From: a virus
Virus record (IMG/VR): IMGVR_UViG_3300036781_000574
Span: 1 to 40,307 of that record
Reading direction: 5' to 3' (one strand)
Length of the DNA stretch: 40,307 bases
The notes beneath the pieces were generated by a model. It was not told where the DNA came from. It saw only the letters and a program-made list of their open reading frames with translations, and did not search any database. Below, piece after piece: positions 7,009-13,604 of this stretch (position 1 is its first letter; the number at the start of each line of letters is the position of its first letter). The position numbers and the translations under genes were made by a program.

Positions 7009-7728
7009 TCAATCGCCAGCGACCTCCTGGCTCTCGAGCCGGGCGAGCTTCCGCCGCGCCTCGGCCAGGGCGAGGACCACCTGGCCGGGATCCCAGTCGA
7101 CCATGCGGCCGGGGAAATCCTGCAACCGGGCCCAGCTATTGAGGTACTTGATCAGGCCGACGCCGTGCTTCTGCTCCATCTCCTTGCACCACGCCCAGAT
7201 CGCCTTTCCGGTCCTGGGATCGGCGGGGGGACGCCCGTTCGCCGGCTTCGTCGAGTGGTCGGGCCGATGGCCGTTGGTGCCGTTCGCCGCCGGCCTGGCC
7301 GGCTCGGGGGCGGGTGTCTCGACCGGAGCGATCGCCGGCGACGGCGATCGCTCCTGGATGAAGCTGGGGACGCCGTCGCGGTAGAGGTAGCGCGCCACGC
7401 CGAACTTCACGGCCGCGCGCTTGAACGCGTCCGAGTAACCGGACTTGTCGTCATCCCCCGAGTCGGCCATCCCGGCGTAACCGCCCGCGTCGGATTTGGT
7501 CAACGTCGAGCCATCGGGCAGGCGGACGGTGAGCTCGCAGAGCACGCTGTTCTCTCCGGGCACGAACCGATCCCACCAGTTCTCAGGGCCGAGCACGCCA
7601 TCGAGCCGGTTCATCACGGTCCGCGCGGTGATGTAGTGGAGCTGCCGGCCGCTCTGGGTGCGGATCTTCAATTCGTTCTGGTCAAAGGGGGCGGCCAGGG
7701 CCGCCCAGAGGTCGGGGTGTTGGGTCAT
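7009..7728 (-). CDS. Rad52-like single-strand annealing protein
   Basis: This 239-residue protein carries a Rad52/Rad22-type core in residues 1-125, including LHYITARTVMNRLDGVLG and the family helix SDAFKRAAVKFGVARYLY (99-116). A Pro/Ala-rich linker follows (about 127-165), then a helical C-terminal domain that may bind a partner. Such phage proteins anneal complementary single strands, often with SSB and an exonuclease, in recombination-dependent replication. I saw no accompanying exonuclease. The ATG at 7728 is preferred because AGGAG lies 10 nt upstream; the longer frame to 8136 runs over another gene. It belongs to the leftward replication operon. Confidence 0.85.
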   Translation of the reverse strand: MTQHPDLWAALAAPFDQNELKIRTQSGRQLHYITARTVMNRLDGVLGPENWWDRFVPGENSVLCELTVRLPDGSTLTKSDAGGYAGMADSGDDDKSGYSDAFKRAAVKFGVARYLYRDGVPSFIQERSPSPAIAPVETPAPEPARPAANGTNGHRPDHSTKPANGRPPADPRTGKAIWAWCKEMEQKHGVGLIKYLNSWARLQDFPGRMVDWDPGQVVLALAEARRKLARLESQEVAGD

Positions 7729-7748
7729 GGGAATGGCTCCTGAAGGAG

Positions 7749-7773
7749 GGCCCGGCACTTTGAGGACCGGGCC
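7749..7773 (-). promoter_or_regulatory. Intergenic hairpin before the Rad52-like gene
   Basis: GGCCCGG / CCGGGCC form a 7-bp stem with an 11-nt loop. On the minus strand it is followed by CTCCTTCAGGAGCC and the ATG at 7728. The same hairpin-then-Shine-Dalgarno layout precedes the gene at 7785-8159. It lacks a T-tract, so it is not an ordinary terminator. Confidence 0.5.
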
Positions 7774-7784
7774 TCGTCCCATCG

Positions 7785-8159
7785 TCACTTGGTGAAGTCG
7801 CCGGCCGTCAGGTAGGCGGCCGTCCGCTTGGCACCGTCCAGCTCGTCGGCGAATTCGGTCAGCTTCACGCCGAGGTCGACCGCGGAGTCCATCGCTTCCC
7901 GGAAGGGGACGTGACAGTCCTTGAACGCCGCCGTGATCGACGCCAGGTCGCCGGCGTCGAGAGGGATCATCAGCTGGCACTTGGCGATCAATGCGATCAG
8001 CCCATCGACGCGCCAGACGACATCGGAGGCATGGTCCCTGGCCGCCTTGGCGTGCTTGCGGAGATCCTCGACCGCCTCCGCCAGCTCGACCTGGGCGCGG
8101 GCTTGGCGTTCCTCGGGCGTGCGATCGGGGGGCCACTTCTCACCGGATTCCACAGACAT
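7785..8159 (-). CDS. Hypothetical helical protein, 124 aa
   Basis: The protein is almost entirely alpha-helical and charged, with a basic N-terminal third (TPEERQARAQVELAEAVEDL) and an amphipathic middle. AGAGGAGC precedes the ATG by a normal distance. It is the second gene of the leftward replication operon, just ahead of the Rad52-like gene. No conserved motif is recognised. Its place is typical of small recombination accessory proteins, but no function can be claimed. Confidence 0.7.
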   Translation of the reverse strand: MSVESGEKWPPDRTPEERQARAQVELAEAVEDLRKHAKAARDHASDVVWRVDGLIALIAKCQLMIPLDAGDLASITAAFKDCHVPFREAMDSAVDLGVKLTEFADELDGAKRTAAYLTAGDFTK

Positions 8160-8177
8160 GGGTCGCTCCTCTGTGAG

Positions 8178-8201
8178 GGCCCGGCCGGCGACGGCCGGGC
8201 C
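8178..8201 (-). promoter_or_regulatory. Intergenic hairpin before the gene at 7785-8159
   Basis: GGCCCGGCCG / CGGCCGGGCC is a perfect 10-bp stem with a 4-nt loop. On the minus strand it is followed by CTCACAGAGGAGCGACCC and the ATG at 8159. It is the second member of a repeated hairpin plus ribosome-site module within this operon. Confidence 0.55.
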
Positions 8202-8216
8202 TGGTCCACCGATCGA

Positions 8217-8864
8217 TCAGAGCAGGTTCTCGAAGGTGAAATAGTCGGCACGCGCCTCGTCTTCCACCCTGTACCGATCACTCCGCCAGTAGGCACCATA
8301 AGCCGGATCGTCGGCCGCGTCTTCCCACGCCGCGCGAAGCGCCGCCTCGTCCTCGAGGTAGTCGTCCACCGACTGCGATCCGAACCGCTCGCAGTCGTTG
8401 GCCTGCTTGAGGATGTAGAAGGCGCAGAGGCTCGCCAGCTCCGTGCCCATCGCGAGGTACTCGGTGACGACGTCGTCCAGCCGGAGGGCGACCTGGCTTT
8501 TGCGGCGATCGGGAACGGCCAGGGCGTCCAGGTCGACCCGGTAGGCCTCGGTGAAGCGGCTGCGGACCATCTCGCCGACCGACCGCGCCTTGTGGAACTC
8601 GATCGAGGTCCGCAAGCGGCTCAAAGCGCCCACGACCAGGGACAGCTCCTCGGGCCCCCCGTCCTCGCACTGGAAGCCGTGCCAGGCTCGCTGCGTCTCG
8701 ACCCAGTCCCGCATCGACTGGCAGGGTTCCGAGGGGGGCGGAAGGGTTGCGGTGGGGGCGTGGTAGTCGCGTTCGTAGCGCTCGTCCTCCCTCGAGGGAG
8801 CGAGGTCGAGCTCGTCTGCGAATTGCCAGTGGACCGAATGATCACTCAATGATAGGCTAGACAT
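8217..8864 (-). CDS. Hypothetical protein, 215 aa, first gene of the replication operon
   Basis: The protein is soluble and acidic, with a proline-rich patch near residues 33-47 and then helices (MRDWVETQRAWHGF; LDDVVTEYLAMGTELASLCA). No family is recognised. The ATG at 8864 has GAAGGGA upstream; an in-frame ATG at 8906 would place the start within a strong hairpin and is less likely. It is the promoter-proximal gene of the leftward operon that contains the Rad52-like and DUF3987 proteins, behind the promoter at 8962-8990. Confidence 0.7.
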   Translation of the reverse strand: MSSLSLSDHSVHWQFADELDLAPSREDERYERDYHAPTATLPPPSEPCQSMRDWVETQRAWHGFQCEDGGPEELSLVVGALSRLRTSIEFHKARSVGEMVRSRFTEAYRVDLDALAVPDRRKSQVALRLDDVVTEYLAMGTELASLCAFYILKQANDCERFGSQSVDDYLEDEAALRAAWEDAADDPAYGAYWRSDRYRVEDEARADYFTFENLL

Positions 8865-8887
8865 GCAACGTGTCCCTTCGGGGGCTG

Positions 8888-8925
8888 GCCCTCGTGAGTG
8901 TCGCAAGCACTCCCGGGGGCTTTTT
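8888..8925 (+). terminator. Strong hairpin with T-tract; leader element on the opposite strand
   Basis: GCCCTCGTGAGTG / CACTCCCGGGGGC pair at 12 of 13 positions (one a G-T pair) around a 7-nt loop and are followed on the plus strand by TTTTT. As a rightward terminator it would only stop antisense transcription from within 8217-8864. On the minus strand it lies in the untranslated leader of the replication operon, between the promoter at 8962-8990 and the ATG at 8864. The flank TTTTTCATGCGC is identical to that after the terminator at 3751. Confidence 0.6.
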
Positions 8926-8961
8926 CATGCGCCAGATGGGCCATTCCCACCTGACTAATAC

Positions 8962-8990
8962 AGTATAGACTTTATTGACCTAAATGGCAA
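8962..8990 (-). promoter_or_regulatory. Early leftward promoter of the replication operon
   Basis: On the minus strand TTGCCA (8985-8990) and TATACT (8962-8967) are separated by exactly 17 bp. Transcription would start near 8955, giving a leader of about 90 nt before the ATG at 8864. The -10 with its flank, GTCTATACT, recurs in the opposite direction at 9067-9075, so the two divergent early promoters may share control. Confidence 0.7.
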
Positions 8991-9001
8991 TAGCGTCTTG
9001 A

Positions 9002-9025
9002 CTCGAGATCTAGTATTTTCTCGAG
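9002..9025. promoter_or_regulatory. Paired CTCGAG palindromes, candidate operator
   Basis: CTCGAG occurs at 9002-9007 and again at 9020-9025, 18 bp apart, between the divergent early promoters. Spaced palindromes like this suit a dimeric RHH repressor, for which the product of the adjacent gene at 9118 is the obvious candidate. CTCGAG is common in this GC-rich genome, so support is modest. Confidence 0.3.
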
Positions 9026-9066
9026 GACGGTGTACAATGCCTCAAGTGGTGAGTGTTCCGCTTTCG

Positions 9067-9075
9067 GTCTATACT
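9067..9075 (+). promoter_or_regulatory. Rightward -10 element before the RHH gene
   Basis: GTCTATACT is the exact inverse of the leftward -10 region at 8962-8970. A TATACT -10 here would serve the RHH gene at 9118. The -35 position (TGGTGA) is weak, as expected if the promoter needs activation or is kept low. Confidence 0.35.
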
Positions 9076-9117
9076 CAGGGCGTGACTGTTTTCGAAGGGA
9101 GGCGGGGCGTGCCCACT

Positions 9118-9339
9118 ATGGCCGAGCCAAAGAAGCGACGTAAGCCGGGAGCCGGCCGCCCGAAAGGGGAAAGGCCACCTCGAGAGATGGTTTGCTCCTT
9201 CAAGGGCTATCCTGAATTCCAAGAGTGGGTGCGAGAGCTGGCGGCAGCGCGGAGGTTGCCGGTCTCCGTAATGATCGAGCATGCGTTGATGCTTTATGCT
9301 GAGCATCACGAATTTCCGAAGAAGGCGCCGGAACGCTGA
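9118..9339 (+). CDS. RHH-like DNA-binding protein, candidate early repressor
   Basis: This encodes 73 residues. The N-terminus is very basic (EPKKRRKPGAGRPKGERP). A beta-strand element (EMVCSFKGYPEFQEWV) and two helices follow (VRELAAARRLPVSVMIEHAL), which fits an RHH or CopG-like fold. It is divergent from the replication operon, with two facing promoters and paired palindromes between them, as in phage genetic switches. GTG at 9109 is an alternative start with a better-placed AGGGAGG; the ATG is chosen for its position at the basic domain. An upstream frame extension to 8998 lies within the promoter region. Confidence 0.6.
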   Translation: MAEPKKRRKPGAGRPKGERPPREMVCSFKGYPEFQEWVRELAAARRLPVSVMIEHALMLYAEHHEFPKKAPER

Positions 9340-9416
9340 ACCACCCGCTTGATCGATAGGGATCGGGCGTATAGGCTGGATCCCATCGATCGTGACCGCC
9401 AGCACGATTCACCGGA

Positions 9417-9474
9417 TTCGGGGTTCGGCCCCGAAACTCGCCCTCGCAGGTGCCTGGCGGCGCCTGTGAGGGCG
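9417..9474 (+). promoter_or_regulatory. Two tandem hairpins before the gene at 9496
   Basis: TTCGGGG-TTCGG-CCCCGAA (9417-9435) is a perfect 7-bp hairpin. It is followed by a longer one, CGCCCTCGCAGG / CCTGTGAGGGCG (about 9439-9474), then TTTCATTTGAGGAGGG. The second could act as a terminator for the RHH gene at 9118-9339, or as another hairpin plus ribosome-site leader like those in the leftward operon. Confidence 0.45.
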
Positions 9475-9495
9475 TTTCATTTGAGGAGGGAATGG

Positions 9496-9870
9496 ATGGG
9501 TACCTCGACATCAACCGTCCCCACGGTGCAGGAGCTGCTCGAGCTCCGCAACAACTGCCGGGTCAAACTCGCCGGTCGTAGGATGAGACACGTTCCGACG
9601 TCGCGCGAGTTCCGCTGCTATGCGAGCGAATGGATCGATGGCAGCGATCCGCTGAGGCTGAAGATCTACCTCCCCCCGGATCCGCCCTACGAAGACGTGA
9701 GCCAGGTGATCGGGCGGGTGCGGTTCGTCGACATGTGCGACATCCCTCGCGACCGGCCTGAGCCGGAATGGGTGCCCCCCTCGGAGTGCATCCTTCTCGA
9801 GGAATGGCCGGTCGCTTGTTGTGAGCCGAGCCGACGCTTCCCGGTAGAGTTCGAGTCGCCGGCAAGCTGA
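9496..9870 (+). CDS. Hypothetical protein, 124 aa
   Basis: The start at 9496 has an excellent GAGGAGGG five bases upstream. The protein has a helical N-terminus (VQELLELRNNCRVKLAGRRM), then beta-rich sequence and a Pro-rich stretch with EWVPPSECILLEEW. No motif is recognised. It is the second gene of a short rightward early operon (9118-10640). Confidence 0.65.
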   Translation: MGTSTSTVPTVQELLELRNNCRVKLAGRRMRHVPTSREFRCYASEWIDGSDPLRLKIYLPPDPPYEDVSQVIGRVRFVDMCDIPRDRPEPEWVPPSECILLEEWPVACCEPSRRFPVEFESPAS

Positions 9871-9887
9871 AAGGTGTCGGAATTATC

Positions 9888-10163
9888 GTGAGGGAATACT
9901 CGATCGAGCTCTTGGATGGGCCGGAAGACGGCGAGGTCCTGGACATCATCGTCAGGGCGGCTAATGCGAAATCGCCGTATCCGCCGAGGCTTTACGCATC
10001 TCAAGAGCAGAGGCGGCAGATCTGCACACTCGACGCGCTGATCGGTTGGGATCCGGAGACGATCGCCGACGGGTTCCACGAGTATCATTTGACCGACGTC
10101 ATCGGCAGGGACAACCGCCGGATTTATGTCTACCTCGGGGCGGACGGCCGGGATCATGAGTGA
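9888..10163 (+). CDS. Hypothetical protein, 91 aa
   Basis: It begins with GTG at 9888, after AAGGTGT. The sequence REYSIELLDGPEDGEVLDII then alternates strand-like and polar segments, ending in RRIYVYLGADGRDHE. The opening ELLDGPEDGE pattern resembles many small uncharacterised proteins of GC-rich bacteria and phages. The function is unknown. It is in the same orientation and spacing as its neighbours. Confidence 0.6.
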   Translation: MREYSIELLDGPEDGEVLDIIVRAANAKSPYPPRLYASQEQRRQICTLDALIGWDPETIADGFHEYHLTDVIGRDNRRIYVYLGADGRDHE

Positions 10164-10193
10164 GCGTGAGTCAGTGACTTGAGGCAGCTAAAT

Positions 10194-10640
10194 ATGAGCG
10201 ATGTCATCAAGCTCAAAGACGCCCTGCCCCGGGTCGCGTTTGCGAGCGGTTGCGTGGTCGGCTGGTTGGGTCACGAAGATCAGTACGTCCTGTTCCGCGA
10301 GCTGCTCAAGATCAGGGACCGTTACGCCCACCCGTTCTCGCGGGAGCAGGCGATCCGGTCGAGGATCGAGAGGGTGGCCGAGGAGAGCGGTCTGACGGCA
10401 TGGTTGACGCAGCTCGGCGTCGGCCTGGGCGACGTCGAGTGGCGGCTCGTCGCCGAGGGCGTCGACACGCTGGAGGAGGTCCGGACGAGCGAGCGATCCC
10501 GTCTGATCAAGCAGGCATTTCAGCGGCAACCCCCGGGGCGTCGACTCACACCCGAGGAGCAACGGGCCTGGGAGGAGGAGCTGGGGTTCCCCATGCGGCC
10601 GTATCCCGAGGAACCCGAACCGGGCGGGCCGGCGACGTGA
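10194..10640 (+). CDS. Hypothetical protein, 148 aa
   Basis: The ATG at 10194 has GAGG at 10181-10184 upstream; a TTG at 10179 is possible but less likely. The N-terminal half is hydrophobic-amphipathic (LPRVAFASGCVVGWLG), the middle is helical with many charged residues, and the C-terminus is Pro/Glu-rich (RPYPEEPEPGGPAT). No catalytic motif is seen. It is the last gene of the early rightward operon and converges with the leftward operon ending at 10669. Confidence 0.65.
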   Translation: MSDVIKLKDALPRVAFASGCVVGWLGHEDQYVLFRELLKIRDRYAHPFSREQAIRSRIERVAEESGLTAWLTQLGVGLGDVEWRLVAEGVDTLEEVRTSERSRLIKQAFQRQPPGRRLTPEEQRAWEEELGFPMRPYPEEPEPGGPAT

Positions 10641-10668
10641 TGACTCCCCCTTCGTTGGTTTCGGGCGC

Positions 10669-10944
10669 CTATCTGACGAGTGGCCAGTGACCGCCCGCGG
10701 CCATGAGCAGGTCCATGCACTGACCGCAGTAGAGACGGTCAGGACGATTTCTGCGAGTGTGCCCGAACCAGGAACAGACCGTGAGTTCCCGATAAAACGT
10801 CTTTAAGCCGCACGCGGTCATCTGTTCGACGCCCAGGTCATTGACCACGGCATTGATGACGACGTGGGTCACTCCTCCCCGTAAGCTCCACATCACGGGA
10901 CGATCCATCCAGGGCTTACGCTCGGGGGGAGCCTTGTGCATCAT
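10669..10944 (-). CDS. Small putative zinc-binding protein with a paralogous fragment elsewhere
   Basis: This encodes 91 residues. The N-terminal motif PWMDRPVMWSLRGGVTHVV is followed by Cys/His positions (TACGL; CSWFGHTRR; YCGQCM) that could hold one zinc ion. It overlaps the upstream membrane-protein gene by ATGA and is the last gene of the leftward operon 10669-13563. A 38-residue reading frame at 13941-14057 repeats the N-terminal motif but lacks the cysteine part. The family is not recognised. Confidence 0.65.
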   Translation of the reverse strand: MMHKAPPERKPWMDRPVMWSLRGGVTHVVINAVVNDLGVEQMTACGLKTFYRELTVCSWFGHTRRNRPDRLYCGQCMDLLMAAGGHWPLVR

Positions 10945-11171
10945 GACTTGATCTCGTCATCACCCTCGGTGAGCGTCCTCGCCGCCCAGAACACCCACTC
11001 AATGAAGATCAAGAACAGGGTAATCGGGCCGACGTATGACCAGACGACCACGAAGGTCTCGAACGCCATGCGCAATCGGCTGCCGTAGAGGATGTGGATC
11101 CAGCACGCGAGAATCGAGGCGACGATGGAGTTGACGGCGTACGCGTGCTGGCGGGGCGTGGGCCCTCTCAT
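10941..11171 (-). CDS. Small membrane protein, 76 aa, two TM segments
   Basis: Two hydrophobic stretches, about residues 12-30 and 37-65 (including VWSYVGPITLFLIFIEWVFW), flank a short basic loop (YGSRLR), and the tail is acidic. It lies one base after the small membrane gene 11173-11337 and overlaps the next gene by ATGA. Two adjacent small membrane proteins in an early, operator-controlled operon could serve in superinfection exclusion. A holin role is less likely because the operon is not late. Confidence 0.7.
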   Translation of the reverse strand: MRGPTPRQHAYAVNSIVASILACWIHILYGSRLRMAFETFVVVWSYVGPITLFLIFIEWVFWAARTLTEGDDEIKS

Positions 11172-11172
11172 C

Positions 11173-11337
11173 TCAGAGGATCCTCTTCGCGACGTATCCC
11201 AGGAACAAGCCGAGCGACCATCCCACCAGAGCCGTCCTGATGAGCCAGAGGGTGATCGCCTTGACGGAGGCCTGCTCCCAGGTGAACCCGGGCCCGAAGA
11301 AGTACTCAGGGAGGGGCGTGGGATCTTGAGTGCTCAC
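11173..11337 (-). CDS. Small single-TM protein, 54 aa, GTG start
   Basis: Translating the minus strand from GTG at 11337 gives a 54-residue protein starting MSTQDPTPLPEYFFGPG. It has one hydrophobic helix (about residues 30-49, LIRTALVGWSLGLFLGYVA) and a basic end (KRIL). The GTG overlaps the stop of the gene at 11334-11585 (GTGA), and one base separates its stop from the next ATG, so it is firmly embedded in the operon. No homology is recognised. Confidence 0.7.
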   Translation of the reverse strand: MSTQDPTPLPEYFFGPGFTWEQASVKAITLWLIRTALVGWSLGLFLGYVAKRIL

Positions 11338-11585
11338 GGCTTATCCTCTGGCTGATCGGCCGACTCGGCACCATTGCCGCCAATCGCCGAGACCAGGCCC
11401 GGTATGTTGTTCACCACCCCGCCGCCGATTGCGTCACCGTCGATCAGGTCGTCGGTGTCCTTCTCGGCCTCGAGCGTGCCTACCAGCTCGCCCAGGTGCC
11501 GCACGGCGCGGAGCACGTTGGGCGTATCGTTGGTCAGATGGTGCAAGGCGGCGTTGAGCTTCTTGATGATGGCTTCGGTCTGCAT
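11334..11585 (-). CDS. Hypothetical protein, 83 aa
   Basis: GGAGG lies 7 nt upstream of the ATG at 11585, which is preferred over an in-frame ATG at 11636. The N-terminal 45 residues are helical (QTEAIIKKLNAALHHLTND). The C-terminal half is Gly/Asp-rich with GDAIGGGVVNNIPGLVSAIG, which could be a short hydrophobic or amphipathic element. It is coupled to the downstream membrane-protein gene by a GTGA overlap. Function unknown. Confidence 0.65.
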   Translation of the reverse strand: MQTEAIIKKLNAALHHLTNDTPNVLRAVRHLGELVGTLEAEKDTDDLIDGDAIGGGVVNNIPGLVSAIGGNGAESADQPEDKP

Positions 11586-11652
11586 GAGAGGCCTCCGGAG
11601 TCGTCGCGGGAAGACGCTCCCCTCTACACTACTCAAACGCCCGAGGATTTTT

Positions 11653-11958
11653 TCAACCCCGGGGGATTTTCTTGGCGCGTCCTTGACCGTCGGCCTTCAC
11701 CTCAACCCGCGAGTAGACCCGGGCCCGGAACCGGCCGACGTGCCGCATGTACTCGTTGCGGTGAGTCAGCTCGGCGGTCCTCACCCGGACCCGGCCGTCA
11801 GTGACCAGCTCCTTGAGCAGCTGCTCGAGTATCGTCGTGGAGATCGCCCCGGCCAGGCCGAGCCAGATCGACGACGCCGGCGACTCTCCCTCGCGATGGA
11901 GATAGTCCAGGATGAGCAGAGACCATTGCTCGAGCTGCTCGCGGGTGTAGGCGGCCAA
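11653..11958 (-). CDS. Hypothetical protein, 101 aa, possible winged-helix fold
   Basis: The order of elements (helix REQLEQWSLLILDYLHRE, helix TTILEQLLKELVTDGRVRVR with a following strand pair, basic C-terminus) resembles a winged helix-turn-helix domain. The end (RVEVKADGQGRAKKIPRG) is basic. A DNA-binding role within the leftward operon is possible but unproven. The stop of the upstream gene is 4 bp away. Confidence 0.6.
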   Translation of the reverse strand: MAAYTREQLEQWSLLILDYLHREGESPASSIWLGLAGAISTTILEQLLKELVTDGRVRVRTAELTHRNEYMRHVGRFRARVYSRVEVKADGQGRAKKIPRG

Positions 11959-11962
11959 GACG

Positions 11963-12172
11963 TCACTCCCCCGGCATCTTGAACGTGTCCGCCAGGTCCT
12001 CAGTCATCTGGCGAATCGCCGCGGGCTGGTCGAGGATCTCGCGTACCACGTCGTCGACGCGCCTCTCGAGCCGCTCGAGGCTCGCCAGGGCGAACGCTCC
12101 CTTGGCCGTGGCATGCACCTTCTGACCTCGCCTCATCTGGTCCACCAACTGAGCCAGCTCAACCATGTCCAT
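11963..12172 (-). CDS. Hypothetical helical protein, about 69 aa
   Basis: Two possible starts, ATG at 12172 and 12166, give MDMVELAQLVDQM or MVELAQLVDQM; both overlap the end of the preceding gene. The protein is mostly helical with a coiled-coil-like stretch (LERLERRVDDVVREILDQ). The longer frame reading back to 12346 runs through another gene and is not used. Function unknown. Confidence 0.55.
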   Translation of the reverse strand: MDMVELAQLVDQMRRGQKVHATAKGAFALASLERLERRVDDVVREILDQPAAIRQMTEDLADTFKMPGE

Positions 12173-12380
12173 CGGTCGTCTCCTGTCCGCAGACGCCTTC
12201 CCCCGTGCAGTAGCTAGTCCCGCAGCACAAGCACTGATAGTGCATGTGATGCATCCCCGCCGAGGGGATCGCGTACAAGCAAAAATGCTGACAGCCGCAT
12301 TCGCAGAGATAAAGTCGCGCCTCCTGCGACCGGCCTTCCCCGTCATGGACCACGACGTCTTTCATTAAGAGCTCGCTCAA
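12159..12380 (-). CDS. Cys/His-rich zinc-ribbon-like protein
   Basis: The segment YLCECGCQHFCLYA, a His-Met loop (GMHHMHYQ), and CLCCGTSYCTGEGVCG carry nine cysteines and two histidines in about 45 residues, enough for two zinc sites. A TTG at 12380 directly behind GGAGGAG is the most likely start (73 aa). ATG at 12407 or 12365 are alternatives. It overlaps both neighbours. It is one of five small putative zinc proteins in this operon. Confidence 0.6.
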   Translation of the reverse strand: MSELLMKDVVVHDGEGRSQEARLYLCECGCQHFCLYAIPSAGMHHMHYQCLCCGTSYCTGEGVCGQETTDGHG

Positions 12381-12394
12381 TGGCTCCTCCGTAA

Positions 12395-12808
12395 TCACTG
12401 AACACATTGAGAACATAGATTGGGTTCGACCCATGAACAACCCTCGGGACACCCGAGATCGTCAGTGCAGCCGCATCGCCGGCAGCTCGGCGGACCGGGT
12501 TGCTCGAGGGTGAAGTCGAGCACCCGCCAGCTCTCGCTGATGCCGCCTCGCTCGGGGCCTCCATCCTTCTCGACGACGACGACGACGCCGATCCAGCCGG
12601 CGTCGGAGACGAAGACCATCGCGTCCTCTTCGCTGGAACAGCCGAGCAGCTCGAGGAGCATGTTCCGCGCGTGGAACGGCGTCGCGAGCTTCCCCTCCAT
12701 CCAGGTCGCGAAGGACCTGGCGGCCGGGGGCATCTGGCAGCAGCCCCATTTGCCCTGGCTCTGGGGAAGCGAGAACCGGCACACGCGCTTGGCCTGGAGG
12801 GCGGTCAT
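12395..12808 (-). CDS. Hypothetical protein with C-terminal Cys-rich module, 137 aa
   Basis: The N-terminal two thirds form a mixed alpha/beta region (KLATPFHARNMLLELLG; AMVFVSDAGWIGVVVVVEK). The C-terminus carries CRRCGCTDDLGCPEGCSW followed by CSQC. I recognise that dense cysteine pattern as a recurring small module in phages and bacteria, usually attached to uncharacterised proteins. It probably binds zinc. The molecular role is unknown. Confidence 0.68.
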   Translation of the reverse strand: MTALQAKRVCRFSLPQSQGKWGCCQMPPAARSFATWMEGKLATPFHARNMLLELLGCSSEEDAMVFVSDAGWIGVVVVVEKDGGPERGGISESWRVLDFTLEQPGPPSCRRCGCTDDLGCPEGCSWVEPNLCSQCVQ

Positions 12809-12825
12809 TCTGGAACCTCGGTCGC

Positions 12826-13161
12826 TCAGTTCAAGACCTTCTCATCCAGGTAATAAACCGTGACATCTTGCGCCAGGATCGGCAATCCGTGCTCGGGATC
12901 GTCGAGGAGACGCTCAACCTCGGCCTGTGAGCTTCCGGTCCCGGCCATGTAAGTCAGGAACCTCCGTCGCTGGTCGCGGGTCAGCGCCGACGTTCTGACT
13001 CGGTAGCAGTGGGCGACCTCGGGTCCCGGCGCGGGGAACGAGGCGAGGTGAGGCACGTCCGTTTCGATCGGCACGCAATCGGAATGGTAGACAAGGAGCC
13101 AGAAATTCCGCCGGGGGCAATCCTTGTGGATCCTTGCATAGGGGATCTTCATCGCATTCAT
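12826..13161 (-). CDS. Hypothetical protein, 111 aa
   Basis: The ATG at 13161 overlaps the upstream stop (ATGA), which selects this start over one at 13200. The N-terminal part has IHKDCPRRNFWLLVYHSDC. The middle has a helical TRDQRRRFLTYMAGTG and a C-terminal strand-rich end (DVTVYYLDEKVLN). No known motif is seen beyond two isolated cysteines. It sits in the operator-controlled leftward operon. Confidence 0.62.
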   Translation of the reverse strand: MNAMKIPYARIHKDCPRRNFWLLVYHSDCVPIETDVPHLASFPAPGPEVAHCYRVRTSALTRDQRRRFLTYMAGTGSSQAEVERLLDDPEHGLPILAQDVTVYYLDEKVLN

Positions 13162-13322
13162 GCCTTCGGCTGGGATAAGTAGGCTCTTCTCAAGAGGCAC
13201 TCGACGTGGACGAGGCGGCCTGACTCGATGTGGATGTTCTCGTCGCGGACGTCCTCGAGGAGGATCGGCTGACCGCAGTAGGGGCAGTCCTCTCCAGGAG
13301 GATTAGAGGTGCCATTCGTCAT
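13158..13322 (-). CDS. Small zinc-finger-like protein, 54 aa
   Basis: CPYCGQPI near residue 12 and a later HVEC form a C2-HC ligand set across a loop of about 25 residues, a compact treble-clef-like arrangement. The start at 13322 overlaps the end of the preceding gene by 20 bp, and the stop overlaps the next start (ATGA). Such tiny proteins are often anti-repressors, anti-defence or host-takeover factors in phages, but nothing specific can be said here. Confidence 0.62.
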   Translation of the reverse strand: MTNGTSNPPGEDCPYCGQPILLEDVRDENIHIESGRLVHVECLLRRAYLSQPKA

Positions 13323-13563
13323 CGTCGGTCTCCGTCTCGAGGTCCTCGGACCATTCTGAGCAGTCATGCATGAAGAGGTGCGGTTCTCCATCGTGGTGCT
13401 CGAGGTCGAAGGCGAGCGGCGGCGTCGCCTGGTTGAATACCCAGACCCGGGAACCGCACGTCACGCAGCTCGCCTCGGCCAGCGGTTCGGATTCCACCCG
13501 GAGCGTCTCGGTGATCGGTCGGGGCATTTCGGGGATATCCCCGAACTCGCTCGGTCCATCCAT
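13303..13563 (-). CDS. Small Cys/His protein, 86 aa, first gene of the leftward operon
   Basis: GGAGGG lies 8 nt before the ATG at 13563. The protein has CVTCGSRVWVF near residue 33, then HHDGEPHLFMHDC, giving candidate zinc ligands, and a strongly acidic tail (EWSEDLETETDDDEWHL). The acidic end resembles DNA-mimic or protein-sequestering tails, which is speculation. It is the promoter-proximal gene behind the operator at 13617-13645. Confidence 0.62.
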   Translation of the reverse strand: MDGPSEFGDIPEMPRPITETLRVESEPLAEASCVTCGSRVWVFNQATPPLAFDLEHHDGEPHLFMHDCSEWSEDLETETDDDEWHL

Positions 13564-13604
13564 CGTCGGTCCCTCCTGTGTGCGGGTGTCCATTGCCTAT
13601 CAGT

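Noticed and set aside
9393-9495. Separate small RNA gene ending in the hairpin at 9439-9474
   Set aside because: The only upstream promoter-like pair (TTGATC, TATAGG) has 15-bp spacing and is weak; kept as a leader or terminator hairpin.
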